DNA of 64,000 bases from CAZIJH01 sp964539655 (GCA_964539655.1 CAZIJH010000002.1:86623-150622); one strand, 5' to 3'; positions 22,107-31,272 are shown, counted from the first letter of the stretch. Translations and numbers: made by a program. Notes: generated by a model from the sequence alone, not told the origin.

Positions 22107-23477
22107 TTGTTCCTCGAAGAGATTGAGAAGGTCGCGAAATCAGTCAGGCCGATAATCTCCGAGAAAAAAATAAAAGTTTTCTGCCAGTTCGACTGCGACG
22201 GGATAACGAGCGCGTCTATATTGACGAAGATGTTTTTGCGCGCGGGAATGAATTTCGAATTGCGGATATTGAAGCAGCTGAGTTCGGAAAACGTGTGCGA
22301 GCTGAACGCGACCGAGAAAGATTTCATCGTGCTCGCGGATTTCGGAAGCGGGCAACTGGAATTGCTGAGCGAAGTTCTGGACAAGACGCACGTGCTGATT
22401 CTGGACCACCACGAGCCGGCGGATTTCAGCCACATGAATCTTTTTCATTTGAATCCGATGCTGTTCGGCGAGGATGAGATGTCGACGTCGACGATGTGCT
22501 ACCTTTTCGCGAAGCAGTTCGACGTGCACAACGCGGACATAGTGGACCTTGCTCTGATCGGAGCCACCGCGGACGAGGCCGACGAGAAATGGGAGTTCAA
22601 GGGGCTGCTGAAAAAAATTCTCGACGAGGCGGAGACGCTCGGAAAAATTTCGGTCACCAGAGGCATCAGGCTCTACGGAAGATTCAGCAGGCCGATCTAC
22701 AAGTCGCTCGCGTATTCCTTCGATCCGGTGATTCCCGGAATTTCTGGGTCCGAATCGCAGGCAGTCCAGTTCTTGTCAGAGCTCGGGATACAGGTGAAGC
22801 ACGACGGCAGATGGAAAAAGCTGAGCGACCTCACGTCGGACGAGCTGCAGAAGCTCGCGAGCGCGATAATAATTTCGAGACTGAAAACCGACGAGGACGC
22901 TGTCGATATTTTCGGAGAAAACTATACGATTCTCGGAAGGCCGCAGGAGCTGCAGGATGTCAGGGAGTTCGCCACGCTTGTGAATTCGTGCGGAAGGACG
23001 GGCAACCACGACATAGCAGTAAGGCTGCTGCTCGGAGACTACAGCGTGATGGAAAAATCGTGGGAAATTCTCGACGGATACAGGAAGATGCTCGGAGACG
23101 GAATGAGCTGGATACGAGATACGAAGAGCGCCGTGCAGAAAACTGATTATGCGACATTCATCCTTGCGCAGGAAAAGATCCCGGACACGGTCATCGGTAC
23201 AGTTTCGTCCATTGTGATCAATTCCGGAATGGTGGACGAGCTAAAACCGCTGTTCGGACTGGCGTACTGCGACGACGGAAAAATAAAAGTTTCGGCAAGA
23301 ATTTCGAAAAAAACAAAGAAGATAAACCTGAAGGAACTAATTTTTAATTCTACAAAGGCCGTCGGGGGCGAGGGCGGAGGTCACGCGAACGCGGCCGGCG
23401 GATACATACCGAAAGACAAGGAAAAAGAATTTATGCAGACGATTGATAACCTATTAGGTGGAATGAATGGCAGTTAA
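22107..23477 (+). CDS. RecJ-like DHH/DHHA1 exonuclease (GAN-type)
   Basis: The 456-residue protein has CQFDCDGITSASILTKMF (residues 26-43) and LILDHHEPADF (DHH at 100-102), followed by the C-terminal DHHA1 motif GGEGGGHANAAGGYIP. It fits the archaeal RecJ-like nuclease that associates with GINS at the replication fork and removes nucleotides from single-stranded DNA. Start TTG at 22107. It overlaps the S3Ae gene by eleven bases, so translation is coupled to a ribosomal protein. Confidence 0.88.
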   Translation: MFLEEIEKVAKSVRPIISEKKIKVFCQFDCDGITSASILTKMFLRAGMNFELRILKQLSSENVCELNATEKDFIVLADFGSGQLELLSEVLDKTHVLILDHHEPADFSHMNLFHLNPMLFGEDEMSTSTMCYLFAKQFDVHNADIVDLALIGATADEADEKWEFKGLLKKILDEAETLGKISVTRGIRLYGRFSRPIYKSLAYSFDPVIPGISGSESQAVQFLSELGIQVKHDGRWKKLSDLTSDELQKLASAIIISRLKTDEDAVDIFGENYTILGRPQELQDVREFATLVNSCGRTGNHDIAVRLLLGDYSVMEKSWEILDGYRKMLGDGMSWIRDTKSAVQKTDYATFILAQEKIPDTVIGTVSSIVINSGMVDELKPLFGLAYCDDGKIKVSARISKKTKKINLKELIFNSTKAVGGEGGGHANAAGGYIPKDKEKEFMQTIDNLLGGMNGS

Positions 23478-24027
23478 GAAAGCGAAAGCCAAGCAGTGGT
23501 ACCTCATCGTAGCCCCGAAGATATTCGGAGGAAGGGAGATCGGAAAGACCGTCACCGGAAATCCAGAAAAAATAATCGGCAGAAGGATAACGGTGCCAGC
23601 GTACGAGATCTCGAACGACTACAGCAAGTTCTACCTCAAGTTCAAGTTCAGGATATCCGAACTGAACGGAACAACTGCGACAACCGTTTTCGACGGGATG
23701 GAAGCTATGCGCGATTATATCTCGAGGATGATCCTCAGGAGAGTCAGGAGGGTCGACACGATACAGGACCTGGCCACGAAGGACGGACTGAAGCTGCGCG
23801 TGAAGGGGCTGACAGTCATTTCCAGGCGAGTGAAGACCAGCATCGAGAAGAAAGTCCGCGAGAGGGTCATGGAGATGATAACTCATTTTGTCGAATCGAA
23901 CAACCTGGAAGACCTCGTCGAGAAAATCCTGTCGGAAGAACTGAAGAACAGAATCTTGCAGGAAATCAGGAGAATATATCCTGTCAGGAATTTCGAGTTC
24001 AGAAGGATCGACGTGCTGAAAAAATAG
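23467..24027 (+). CDS. rps3ae: 30S ribosomal protein S3Ae (eS1)
   Basis: The 186-residue protein begins AVKKAKAKQWYLIVAPKIFG, then REIGKTVTGNPEKIIGRRI, and ends IRRIYPVRNFEFRRIDVL, all typical of archaeal S3Ae. It is part of the small subunit near the mRNA exit channel. It overlaps the DHH nuclease gene and closes the S15-nuclease-S3Ae run. Confidence 0.95.
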   Translation: MAVKKAKAKQWYLIVAPKIFGGREIGKTVTGNPEKIIGRRITVPAYEISNDYSKFYLKFKFRISELNGTTATTVFDGMEAMRDYISRMILRRVRRVDTIQDLATKDGLKLRVKGLTVISRRVKTSIEKKVRERVMEMITHFVESNNLEDLVEKILSEELKNRILQEIRRIYPVRNFEFRRIDVLKK

Positions 24028-24036
24028 TCCGCTTAA

Positions 24037-24044
24037 TTTTTTTT
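24037..24044 (+). terminator. T tract between convergent rps3ae and site-2 protease genes
   Basis: Eight T residues lie just after the rps3ae stop, in the 15-base space before the convergent membrane protease ends. It would stop the ribosomal cluster transcript. Confidence 0.5.
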
Positions 24045-25194
24045 ACATCAAACTTTTTATTATTCCTATACCGAAAAGATTGAACAGTATCATCGACACT
24101 GTTAGCACAGTGAGAACGTTCATCATCAGCTTACCATGGTCCTTTGAAATTTTCGTCAGCAGCTCCTCGAATATGTGCCCGCCGTCGAACGGCTTCATCG
24201 GAAGAAGGTTCGCGATTCCAATTCCGAGGCTGAGGATCGTGAGCCAGAACAGCAGCTTGAACCAAGATTCGAACGCTCCTATAACAGAATTTGGAACGAT
24301 TCCCGAAAACGGAGCCTTGTATGCGAAAACGTTGCTAAGATTTGAAATTCCAATGTAGGCAGCTCCCTCCACGTCGGGATGCCCGACTGTCTTGATCGAA
24401 TAAATATTTTCCGTAGTCGCTATCTCGACGACTTCGCCAGGACCGACAGTGTCCAGCACGTCGACAAAATCCGTGAGGCCAGCTACACGATATCCGTTGA
24501 TGGCGACGATTGTCCCGCTCATTTCGGCCAGCGCAGCCGGAGTGCCTTCTATTGTCGACTGGAAACTTACTCCCGCACTCTCGAAAATATTCGAAGAAAA
24601 AATTGAAGACACCGACAAGAGACCGAACATCAATGCCGCAGTAAGAAGATTCGTGAAGCTTCCCGCTGAAAATATTCTCAGCTTTTTAATTGTCTGCAAC
24701 TTTTTCATCTGCCTGTCGTCCGGATCGACAAACGCGCCCAGCGGCAACAGCAGCAACAAAATTATTCCGTAATTTTTGACCTTCACTCCTTCCAGCCTGG
24801 AATAGATTGCATGAGCAGATTCGTGCGTGGCGATTATCAGAAATATTCCGACGATCCAGTACCAGAAAGGTATCGAGAGAACAGGGCCGGGATACTGGTA
24901 TCCTGAAACAGAAGGAAGAACTAGGCCGAACGCCTGCTGCATGTTCACGGTCACGAGAACCAAAAATAAAAATCCTACGATTCCGCCGACAACGCCCGCG
25001 ACGGCCGAGATGTTGCCCACTGTCGTGACAATTTTCCTGTGCTTCTTGACGAAGTCGTCGATAAGATGGAGCCCTTTATTCCATCTCCTGATCGAAATCC
25101 CGTAGCTGAACTGGACGTTTTTCCTGTCGTAAATCAGAAGCAGCCCGACAACAATGAAAAATATAATTGTAGAAACAAGCTCGATATCAACCAT
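24043..25194 (-). CDS. Site-2 protease-type membrane metalloprotease (M50) with PDZ domain
   Basis: The protein has 383 residues and at least six hydrophobic helices. H124-E-S-A-H128 in IATHESAHAIYSRLEG and LLPMKPFDGGHIFEE near residue 325 are the zinc-binding motifs of the S2P family. Between them, GTPAALAEMSGTIVAINGYR then FVDVLDTVGPGEVVEIATTE reads as a PDZ domain. It cleaves transmembrane proteins inside the membrane, usually in signalling or quality control. The substrate is unknown. Confidence 0.93.
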   Translation of the reverse strand: MVDIELVSTIIFFIVVGLLLIYDRKNVQFSYGISIRRWNKGLHLIDDFVKKHRKIVTTVGNISAVAGVVGGIVGFLFLVLVTVNMQQAFGLVLPSVSGYQYPGPVLSIPFWYWIVGIFLIIATHESAHAIYSRLEGVKVKNYGIILLLLLPLGAFVDPDDRQMKKLQTIKKLRIFSAGSFTNLLTAALMFGLLSVSSIFSSNIFESAGVSFQSTIEGTPAALAEMSGTIVAINGYRVAGLTDFVDVLDTVGPGEVVEIATTENIYSIKTVGHPDVEGAAYIGISNLSNVFAYKAPFSGIVPNSVIGAFESWFKLLFWLTILSLGIGIANLLPMKPFDGGHIFEELLTKISKDHGKLMMNVLTVLTVSMILFNLFGIGIIKSLM

Positions 25195-25236
25195 ACAAAA
25201 TGTATGTGACGCATTATATAAATTTATTCTAAATAG

Positions 25237-25650
25237 CTATTCAATCAAATTTCTTTTTACAAGCTCAGGAATAACAAACTTCTCAAGAATTGAACCAATT
25301 TTTATTTTTCCGACATCTTTAGAATTAATGTACCTCAATTCACTGATTTCTTTTGCTGCTTTCGGAACCCTTTCAACATCAACCATGTAAACAACCATTT
25401 TAATTTTCATTCCCGGATCCAATGCAGCGTTATCTTCAAAATTGCCGAAATATTCCTGTGAAATTAAAGTTAGTTTGAATTCCTCTTTCAATTCTCTTCT
25501 CAAACATTCGATATCGTTTTCGTTCTGCTCGATTTTACCGCCAGGAATAATGAACTTGTCCCTCTTTCTTCCGACAAGGATTTTTCTGTTCTTCAAAATT
25601 ATTGCCCCAATTTTATTGATCACATCCATAACTAGAATTTTGTCAACCAT
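25237..25650 (-). CDS. Nudix hydrolase
   Basis: The 137-residue protein has a Nudix box at about residues 37-60 (GKIEQNENDIECLRRELKEE). It keeps the glycine, first glutamate and REx-x-EE core, but the last glycine is replaced. It hydrolyses a nucleoside diphosphate linked to another group; the substrate is not predictable. It is divergent from a second Nudix gene 27 bases away. It is richer in A+T than its neighbours. Confidence 0.88.
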   Translation of the reverse strand: MVDKILVMDVINKIGAIILKNRKILVGRKRDKFIIPGGKIEQNENDIECLRRELKEEFKLTLISQEYFGNFEDNAALDPGMKIKMVVYMVDVERVPKAAKEISELRYINSKDVGKIKIGSILEKFVIPELVKRNLIE

Positions 25651-25677
25651 TTATTAATCGTCGTTCAATTTTGAATC

Positions 25678-26199
25678 ATGGAATTTCTGGACGTCGTCAA
25701 CAAGAATGACGAAGTCGTAGGAAGTGCAACGAAGCAAGAAGTTCACGACAAGTTTCTGATGCACAGAATCGTTCATGTCCTCGTGTTCAACAAAAAGGAT
25801 AAGCTCGCCTTGCAGCTGAGATCGAAGAACGTGCCGTTTTGCCCGTATCACTGGTCGACGACCGTCGGCGGGCACGTGCAATCCGGCGAATCGTACGAGC
25901 AGGCGGCGGCGAGGGAATTCCAAGAGGAGCTCGGCACGAATCCGAAACTGGAATTTTTCAGCAAGGACTTCTACGAAGCTCCGAGCGGACTGAAAGAATT
26001 CCTGACAACCTTCAAGACGGTCAGCGAAGGCCCGTTCAACTCGAATCCTAAAGAGGTCGAGCTTGTAAAATTTTTCGGCATGGACGAGATACAGGAAATG
26101 ATAAACAGCGGCGAGAAATTCCATCCCGAACTTCTGTTCCTGCTTAGAAAGCATTTCGGATTGAAATTGCGCTTGAGAGGGTGGCACAAGAAATTTTGA
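25678..26199 (+). CDS. Nudix hydrolase of the isopentenyl-diphosphate isomerase-like group
   Basis: The 173-residue protein begins EFLDVVNKNDEVVGSATKQE then VHDKFLMHRIVHVLVFNKKD, as in the IDI-like Nudix group. It has a complete Nudix box (GGHVQSGESYEQAAAREFQE then ELG). The IDI active-site cysteine appears to have a candidate in VPFCPYHWSTTVGG (compare TNTCCSHP), but the match is loose. It could be an isopentenyl-diphosphate isomerase or a general Nudix enzyme; I favour the latter. Confidence 0.82.
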   Translation: MEFLDVVNKNDEVVGSATKQEVHDKFLMHRIVHVLVFNKKDKLALQLRSKNVPFCPYHWSTTVGGHVQSGESYEQAAAREFQEELGTNPKLEFFSKDFYEAPSGLKEFLTTFKTVSEGPFNSNPKEVELVKFFGMDEIQEMINSGEKFHPELLFLLRKHFGLKLRLRGWHKKF

Positions 26200-26208
26200 G
26201 GTTACGAT

Positions 26209-26466
26209 TTAAGCCGTTCTCATATTTGCGACCGCATGAATCCTGATTCGGTAAAGACTTACGCCAGTATTCTCTCCCCTAGGATCCAATTCAAGCTCTC
26301 TATTTTTCACCATGTCGCCGAGTATCGCGTCGAGAGTAATTTCATCAATCCCAACTAAACCAGCACCCTTATATATCGCACGATTTTCAAAATATTTGTC
26401 AGGTCGAGCAGACACGAATTCTCTTATTTTCTGCCTGTTCTCTTCTTCGTACTGCAACCTTTCCAT
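26209..26466 (-). CDS. Small helical hypothetical protein
   Basis: The protein has 85 residues from the ATG at 26466; a longer in-frame start at 26499 is possible. ENRAIYKGAGLVGIDEITLD then ILGDMVKNRELELDPRG resembles a compact winged helix with a short wing. It is probably DNA-binding, but unproven. It converges with the Nudix gene. Confidence 0.45.
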   Translation of the reverse strand: MERLQYEEENRQKIREFVSARPDKYFENRAIYKGAGLVGIDEITLDAILGDMVKNRELELDPRGENTGVSLYRIRIHAVANMRTA

Positions 26467-26646
26467 GATTAAATTTAATTTCTGTAGAAATTTAAGCACA
26501 ACGGTGTTCGCAAAAGAAAACTATTCAAGTCGCTTATTTAAGTTTTGCGTCTTAACAAGACATTATGCAGCTTAACAACAGGGACATCTTGCTCAAGAAT
26601 CTGAATTTGATTTAACTTTTAATATCTCGTAGTTGAGAAATTGTGT

Positions 26647-27123
26647 ATGGGTTTGAAATCCAGACTGAAAAAGATGGAAGAAATCGCGGAACTCATGATT
26701 GTCTATCCGTATGTGTCTCCTTATGATCTGGATGTTCTCGGCCACAGTAGGGGCGTCCGATTGGTGAACAAATACAGGAATTCCCTTACAGGTAATCCTT
26801 ATTTTACAAAATTCATCGAGCCGCTTGTGATAAGGCTTCATGACGATGCAGTGCAATCGAAGCGCGTCGTTAAATTTCCTTGCAAGTATCTTGTCGATGG
26901 TAAGCCACAAGGGTCCACGCTGGGCTACAGCATAGGCAAATACACAGTGCCAATATTGACAATGGGCAGCGAAAAGCAGCTGCAGGAAGTGTGCAAGAAG
27001 GAATGTTGCATATGCCCGATTCTTGTCTACAACCCTCTCGCAGTAGCTGGAGGCCTTATGGAATTGTCAATATTCGAAGCAGCCGGAGCAGTTTCAAAAG
27101 TAAGAAACAAAATTAGAATTTAA
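26647..27123 (+). CDS. Hypothetical protein with a C-terminal cysteine cluster
   Basis: I do not recognise this protein of 158 residues, read from the ATG at 26647 (an in-frame TTG lies two codons earlier). It has a CKKECCIC cluster near residue 118, which could bind a metal. A hydrophobic end (PILVYNPLAVAGGLMELSIF) follows. A cysteine-rich, moderately conserved-looking centre (RVVKFPCKYLVDGKPQGSTL) is also present. It overlaps the convergent HAD gene by four bases. Confidence 0.5.
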   Translation: MGLKSRLKKMEEIAELMIVYPYVSPYDLDVLGHSRGVRLVNKYRNSLTGNPYFTKFIEPLVIRLHDDAVQSKRVVKFPCKYLVDGKPQGSTLGYSIGKYTVPILTMGSEKQLQEVCKKECCICPILVYNPLAVAGGLMELSIFEAAGAVSKVRNKIRI

Positions 27124-27734
27124 TCCAAATTTTTTTTTGACAAATTATCAGCATCCTTGAAAAGTATTGTCTTCATACCAAGATTTTTGGCCATCTTCAA
27201 GAATTTTTCTCTATCATCAATGATTACGCATTCTTCAGGTTTGGCTTTTATAATTTTCAGTAATATTTTGTAAAATTTTGGAGACTTTTTGTTCATACCA
27301 TGTTCAAAAGAAAAAACAAAATCATCGAACTCGTTTAATAATCCATACTTTTCATCCAAATATTTTACTCTTTCTTTTGTATTCCCGCTGAAAGCAACAA
27401 CCTCGTAATTTTTCCTCAATTTTCTTATTAACGGCCGCATGCCTTTGACTGGTTTGTAAGAACTATGCCACATTTCTTTTATTGTAAAAATTTGCTCTCT
27501 GTTCAGATTCAACTTATGCGAAACGATTTTCCAAAATTCTTTGCTGCTCAACTTTCCTATTCTCAGCAGGTAACCTTCTTTTCCCGGAGCCTCCCTGAAA
27601 AGCTCGTTGATTAATCTGTCTTTATGACTATCTTGAGATTTAATAAATTTTTTAATTTTATGGAAAGCAATCGAGCTACCATCGGTGAAATACACTCCTC
27701 CCAGATCGCAGATGACGAATTTTATCGGATTCAT
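27120..27734 (-). CDS. HAD-superfamily hydrolase
   Basis: The 204-residue protein has HAD motif I as FVICDLGGVYF (nucleophile D10), motif II in VVAFSGNTKERVKYL, motif III lysine in NKKSPKFYKILLK, and motif IV as CVIIDDREKFL. The DLGGV form lacks the second aspartate of DxD but is common in the YihX-like subgroup. It is likely a small-molecule phosphatase, substrate unknown. It is A+T-rich. Confidence 0.85.
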   Translation of the reverse strand: MNPIKFVICDLGGVYFTDGSSIAFHKIKKFIKSQDSHKDRLINELFREAPGKEGYLLRIGKLSSKEFWKIVSHKLNLNREQIFTIKEMWHSSYKPVKGMRPLIRKLRKNYEVVAFSGNTKERVKYLDEKYGLLNEFDDFVFSFEHGMNKKSPKFYKILLKIIKAKPEECVIIDDREKFLKMAKNLGMKTILFKDADNLSKKNLD

Positions 27735-27773
27735 TATTTGTAATTAGAGAGTGTTAAGGAAAAAAGCTCGTAA

Positions 27774-28139
27774 TTAGGCTTCGACTAATTGAAGTTGAGG
27801 AAGAAGTTCGCACATGTATGGTGGAAGGTTTTGTTGAAGAAATGCCAAAACTACAGGATTGATTTCGACCTGCTGATCGTATATATTATGTTCGTGTACT
27901 CTTCCACGATGTGTTTCAGTCTCATAACCAATGGTTGCTCTGCGTTCTCCAGGAAGATGGTAAATTATCTCTAGAATTTTTCTTGTAACCGTACTAACTC
28001 CGGATTCTTTTGTCCTTTCAGTCGTAAAATGTACATAAAATTCTGATATTTCTTTTAAATCAGGAACACAATTATCTGGAAATTCAAGTTCTGTTCTGTC
28101 TTCCTTACGTCTTTTTGAAATTATTTCCCCGCTTTTCAT
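27774..28139 (-). CDS. Hypothetical protein
   Basis: The 121-residue protein starts ATG AAA AGC GGA with a basic N-terminus (SGEIISKRRKEDRTELEFPD). A long beta-rich middle (EFYVHFTTERTKESGVSTVT, then ERRATIGYETETHRGRVHEH) and a proline- and leucine-rich end follow. No family was recognised. It lies between the HAD gene and tRNA-Leu, all on the minus strand. Confidence 0.45.
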   Translation of the reverse strand: MKSGEIISKRRKEDRTELEFPDNCVPDLKEISEFYVHFTTERTKESGVSTVTRKILEIIYHLPGERRATIGYETETHRGRVHEHNIYDQQVEINPVVLAFLQQNLPPYMCELLPQLQLVEA

Positions 28140-28191
28140 TTGATTTCTAAATGATTGGTAGAATTTTAATTATTTAAGCTTGACAACAAAG

Positions 28192-28277
28192 TGCGGGAGG
28201 TGGGATTTGAACCCACGTAAGCACTAAGCTACTGGCTCCTGAAGCCAGCCGAATTGACCAGGCTATCGGACCCCCGC
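28192..28277 (-). tRNA. tRNA-Leu (anticodon CAG)
   Basis: The 86-base gene folds as a class II tRNA. The acceptor stem is GCGGGGG with CTCCCGC (one G-U pair), discriminator A. The D stem is three pairs, and the anticodon stem is CTGGC/GCCAG around loop TTCAGGA, which gives anticodon CAG with G37. A long variable arm and the T arm GTGGG/CCCAC around TTCAAAT follow. CCA is not encoded and there is no intron. G37 would be a substrate for the Trm5-like enzyme encoded 1 kb away. Confidence 0.95.
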
Positions 28278-28281
28278 GTAA

Positions 28282-29136
28282 CTACTTGTTAATTATTTCC
28301 TCGAACTTCTTTAAATTCGGATCGTCGTTGACGGGGATCCACATCTCGGAAGGCAGAAGGACCTTAAGCATCTTTCCTGACTGCGCAATCTTTTTCAGGA
28401 TTGTCCTCTCGATTTTTATTTCCTTGCCGGACTCGAGTTCATTTATCATCGGCAAAACATTTTCGCTCAGCCAGAAAATTCCTATGTTCGAATCTTTATT
28501 GATGAACGGCTTCTCGACAAAATCGACAACTTTCCCGTCATGATCGATGACCTCTCCGTAAGGATAAACGGTTCCCGGCACGCATATGACTATCGCATCG
28601 AATCCGGCAGACTTGGCTGCCTGGGTTATCTTGAAAAAATCTTTCGGGAAATTTTCGTAGCCGACAATCTCGTCGTCAGGAAAATGATTCACGAATTCCT
28701 TGCTTATCACGCCGTCCTCGATCGCGAGCTTCAGCGCACCGCCAGATCCCAGTTTTTTGTCTTCGATAGAATATTTAATCTGAACGCCGAATTTTTTCCC
28801 GTCACCGTAATAATCTTTTATCGAATCACCTTTCTGCGAGTTGTCGGTGAGGAACGCGAAATTTTTGAATCCGGAATTTCTCCACAGATCGAAAACGTAC
28901 CTGCTCAGCGGGTGGTCGCCGATTCCGATCATGTGCTTTGAAAATTGGTCCTTGGTTACGTGAAGCAACCTAGTTCCGCTTCCTCCCATGAGAAAAACTA
29001 TTTGTACGTTTCCATTGTTCGTGTCGTGAATTTTCAAGTTGACGCTTGGATCAACATAGAGGTGCTCTCCGACCTTTTGGTAGTTGTGATTGAGCCAATT
29101 TTCTGTTTTTTCGATGTTTACCATTTCGTGTGCCAT
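28282..29136 (-). CDS. Sugar nucleotidyltransferase (NTP_transferase family)
   Basis: The 284-residue protein has QIVFLMGGSGTRLLHVTKDQ around residues 45-64 (nucleotide loop G-G-S-G-T-R, then K-x-F-x-K). Later segments are YSIEDKKLGSGGALKLAIED, NHFPDDEIVGYENF (replacing the usual GD metal site) and VVDFVEKPF (E-K-P). These are typical of NDP-sugar pyrophosphorylases such as glucose-1-phosphate transferases. It would activate a sugar for surface glycans. The start could be at 29124 (MVNIEK). It touches the Trm5-like gene, and both are on the minus strand. Confidence 0.85.
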   Translation of the reverse strand: MAHEMVNIEKTENWLNHNYQKVGEHLYVDPSVNLKIHDTNNGNVQIVFLMGGSGTRLLHVTKDQFSKHMIGIGDHPLSRYVFDLWRNSGFKNFAFLTDNSQKGDSIKDYYGDGKKFGVQIKYSIEDKKLGSGGALKLAIEDGVISKEFVNHFPDDEIVGYENFPKDFFKITQAAKSAGFDAIVICVPGTVYPYGEVIDHDGKVVDFVEKPFINKDSNIGIFWLSENVLPMINELESGKEIKIERTILKKIAQSGKMLKVLLPSEMWIPVNDDPNLKKFEEIINK

Positions 29137-29922
29137 TCAGATCACTTTGATGTCTATCCTTACTTTCCATTTCCTCGGCGCGTACGGAAGAACCGACTGC
29201 CTGCCGATTATTCTGTATTTCTTGCCAATCTTCTTAAACTCATCTTTTATTTTCATTTCGACGTCCTTGAAAAGATTTTTTTCCTCGCTGACGGCGTAAA
29301 GGTTGATAATCCCCTTTTTCTTTTTCAGGCACCCTACTGCGACATCCAAAAATTCCAAGGCCTGCAACGGCAGAGGCATTATGACTCTGTCGGATTTTCC
29401 TAAAAATTCTTTCGGAATTTTTCTCGCATCTGCATTGATCGGAACTATGATGTGCGAAAGCTTGTTGATTCTCGCGTTCTCTTCGGTGTATTTTGTCCCG
29501 TGCTTGTTTATCTCGACAGCGAAAATTTTCTCGACAGGCTTCCTCTTCGCGATCGCCACGGCAAACACCCCGACGCCCGCAAACAGCAGCATCACGGTCT
29601 CGTTTTTCTTTACCTGGCCCGCGATCCTCTGGCGTTCTGTAGATTCCCTCGGTGAAAAATAAACTTTCTGCGGGTCGACTTTTATTGCGTACCCGTATTC
29701 CTTGTGCAGCACTTCGGTATTTTTGTCGCCAGCCACAAATTTGTAATCTCTCAATCTCACTGTACCTTTTCTCGAAGAAGTTTTTTTCAGAACGGATTTC
29801 ACTATCTTGTTTTCCAGCATTATCTTTTCCGCAATCTTTTTTTCGTTCTTCGACTCGGAGTCGTCAACTTCGATTATCGCTACCGCTTTTTCTCCAGACC
29901 CTATTATGTCGAAACTTTTCAT
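29137..29922 (-). CDS. Trm5/Tyw2-like tRNA methyltransferase
   Basis: The 261-residue protein has KVYFSPRESTERQRIAGQVK, then MLLFAGVGVFAVAIAKRK (AdoMet loop), IFAVEINKHGTKYTEENARI, NADARKIPKEF and RVIMPLPLQALEFL. These match the Trm5/Tyw2 class I methyltransferase that makes m1G37 or its wyosine derivative. The N-terminal D1 domain is short, giving a protein of 261 against the usual 330 or so residues. The product of the next gene but one, tRNA-Leu(CAG), has G37. It ends one base before the sugar nucleotidyltransferase. Confidence 0.88.
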   Translation of the reverse strand: MKSFDIIGSGEKAVAIIEVDDSESKNEKKIAEKIMLENKIVKSVLKKTSSRKGTVRLRDYKFVAGDKNTEVLHKEYGYAIKVDPQKVYFSPRESTERQRIAGQVKKNETVMLLFAGVGVFAVAIAKRKPVEKIFAVEINKHGTKYTEENARINKLSHIIVPINADARKIPKEFLGKSDRVIMPLPLQALEFLDVAVGCLKKKKGIINLYAVSEEKNLFKDVEMKIKDEFKKIGKKYRIIGRQSVLPYAPRKWKVRIDIKVI

Positions 29923-29960
29923 TGCAAATCAGCTGATAATTATTTGGTCTAGGCAATTGA

Positions 29961-29968
29961 TTTAAACA
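29961..29968 (+). promoter_or_regulatory. TATA box before diphthine synthase
   Basis: The sequence atttaaac lies 22 to 29 bases before the ATG at 29990, the spacing of a leaderless transcript. Confidence 0.45.
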
Positions 29969-29989
29969 TGCGATTACTGGATTTGTTGT

Positions 29990-30778
29990 ATGCTCACACT
30001 GGTTGGCCTAGGATTGAATGACGAGCGCGACATAACATTGAAAGGGATCGACGCCGCGAAGAACGCCGACAAAGTCTACGCCGAGCTCTATACCGGAAAA
30101 TGGAAGGGTGACTTCGAGAAGCTTTCGGAAAATTTCGGCAAGAAAATAATCCAGCTTCAGAGAAAGGATCTAGAGGAGAGTTCAGAAAAAATTTTGGAGG
30201 AGGCCAAATCAAAAAATATTGTAATTCTAGTTCAGGGAGATCCGCTGGTCGCGACGACCCATTCTTCGCTAATCGTTGACGCAAAGAAAAATAAGATCGA
30301 AACAAAGGTAATTCACAATTCATCCATCTTTTCTGCCGTCGCGGAAACCGGACTGCACATCTACAAATTCGGTTCCACAGTTACGATTCCGTTTCTGGAA
30401 AAAACAAAAGGGCTGCTTCCGGAATCTGTTTACATTACGATAAAGGAAAACAAATCGCGCGGACTGCACACGATGTGCCTGCTGGATGTTTCGGCCGAAG
30501 ATAAAAAATTCATGGCGCCGAAAGAAGCCCTTGAAATTATTTTGAAGATGGAAGACGAGTTCGGCGAAAAAATCATAGACGAAAATTCCGAGACAGTTGT
30601 CCTTTCTTCCGCTGGGAGCGATTCGAGAAAAATTTTCTCAGGAAAAATTTCAGACGCAGTGAAAATGGATTTCGAGACTCCGTGCGTTTTGGTGATCCCG
30701 GGAAATCTGCACTTCTCGGAAAAGGAGATTTTGGAAATATATAATGAAGAATATAAATGTTTATATACTGATAAGTAG
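29990..30778 (+). CDS. dph5: Diphthine synthase
   Basis: The 262-residue protein fits the tetrapyrrole-methylase fold: MLTLVGLGLNDERDITLKGI, YAELYTGKW, VILVQGDPLVATTHSSLIVD, VIHNSSIFSAVAETGLHIYK FGSTVTIPF and LLDVSAEDKKFM. This is Dph5, which methylates the modified histidine of elongation factor 2 with AdoMet in diphthamide synthesis. Length matches the family. It is monocistronic or shared with the short gene seven bases after. Confidence 0.95.
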   Translation: MLTLVGLGLNDERDITLKGIDAAKNADKVYAELYTGKWKGDFEKLSENFGKKIIQLQRKDLEESSEKILEEAKSKNIVILVQGDPLVATTHSSLIVDAKKNKIETKVIHNSSIFSAVAETGLHIYKFGSTVTIPFLEKTKGLLPESVYITIKENKSRGLHTMCLLDVSAEDKKFMAPKEALEIILKMEDEFGEKIIDENSETVVLSSAGSDSRKIFSGKISDAVKMDFETPCVLVIPGNLHFSEKEILEIYNEEYKCLYTDK

Positions 30779-30784
30779 TAACAG

Positions 30785-31270
30785 ATGCATATGTCACAAG
30801 AATACAGAAGCACAGAGGAAGCAAGTGAAAAATTGAATTCTACTTTGAAAAATCTCAACGAAGTTTTGACATCAAAAAAAGAAACAGACAAAGTAATTAG
30901 CGATATCGGACAACTCCAAATGCTTCTTTATGGGGACGGAAAGGAACAGGAAGGATTTATTCCAGGCGTTTTAAACGGTGCGAACCACAACACTCAGGGT
31001 TTTATGAACTTGGATGCGTTATACGAAAAAATTAGACCTTTGATAGATTCTATCAACCAGAAAATAGGTAAGAAATACAAGTTCAATTTCGGCGGTCTAA
31101 AAGCTATTTTGAACAAAGACAACTACTTGAAACCAATTAATTATTTGTTTGGAAAAGCTGAGTCTGCACTTCAGACACTGATTCCTTTGTACAAGGAACA
31201 AATTTTACAAGATAGGGACAGTACAGTAAAGGCTTACAACAGTTTCTTAGCAAAATACAAGCTTACGTAA
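30785..31270 (+). CDS. Hypothetical helical protein
   Basis: The 161-residue, mostly helical protein has heptad-like runs (EEASEKLNSTLKNLNEVLTS) and a second ATG at 30791. A central FGGLKAILNKDNYLKPINYL is less charged. No family was recognised and no signal peptide is seen, so it is probably cytosolic. It lies between dph5 and the convergent membrane-protein cluster. Confidence 0.5.
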   Translation: MHMSQEYRSTEEASEKLNSTLKNLNEVLTSKKETDKVISDIGQLQMLLYGDGKEQEGFIPGVLNGANHNTQGFMNLDALYEKIRPLIDSINQKIGKKYKFNFGGLKAILNKDNYLKPINYLFGKAESALQTLIPLYKEQILQDRDSTVKAYNSFLAKYKLT

Positions 31271-31272
31271 AA

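Noticed and set aside
26565..26615. A 16-residue frame from ATG behind a TATA-like run (gcttatttaa).
   Set aside because: The TATA spacing is attractive, but the peptide is too short and featureless to call. It may be the leader of the 26647 gene.
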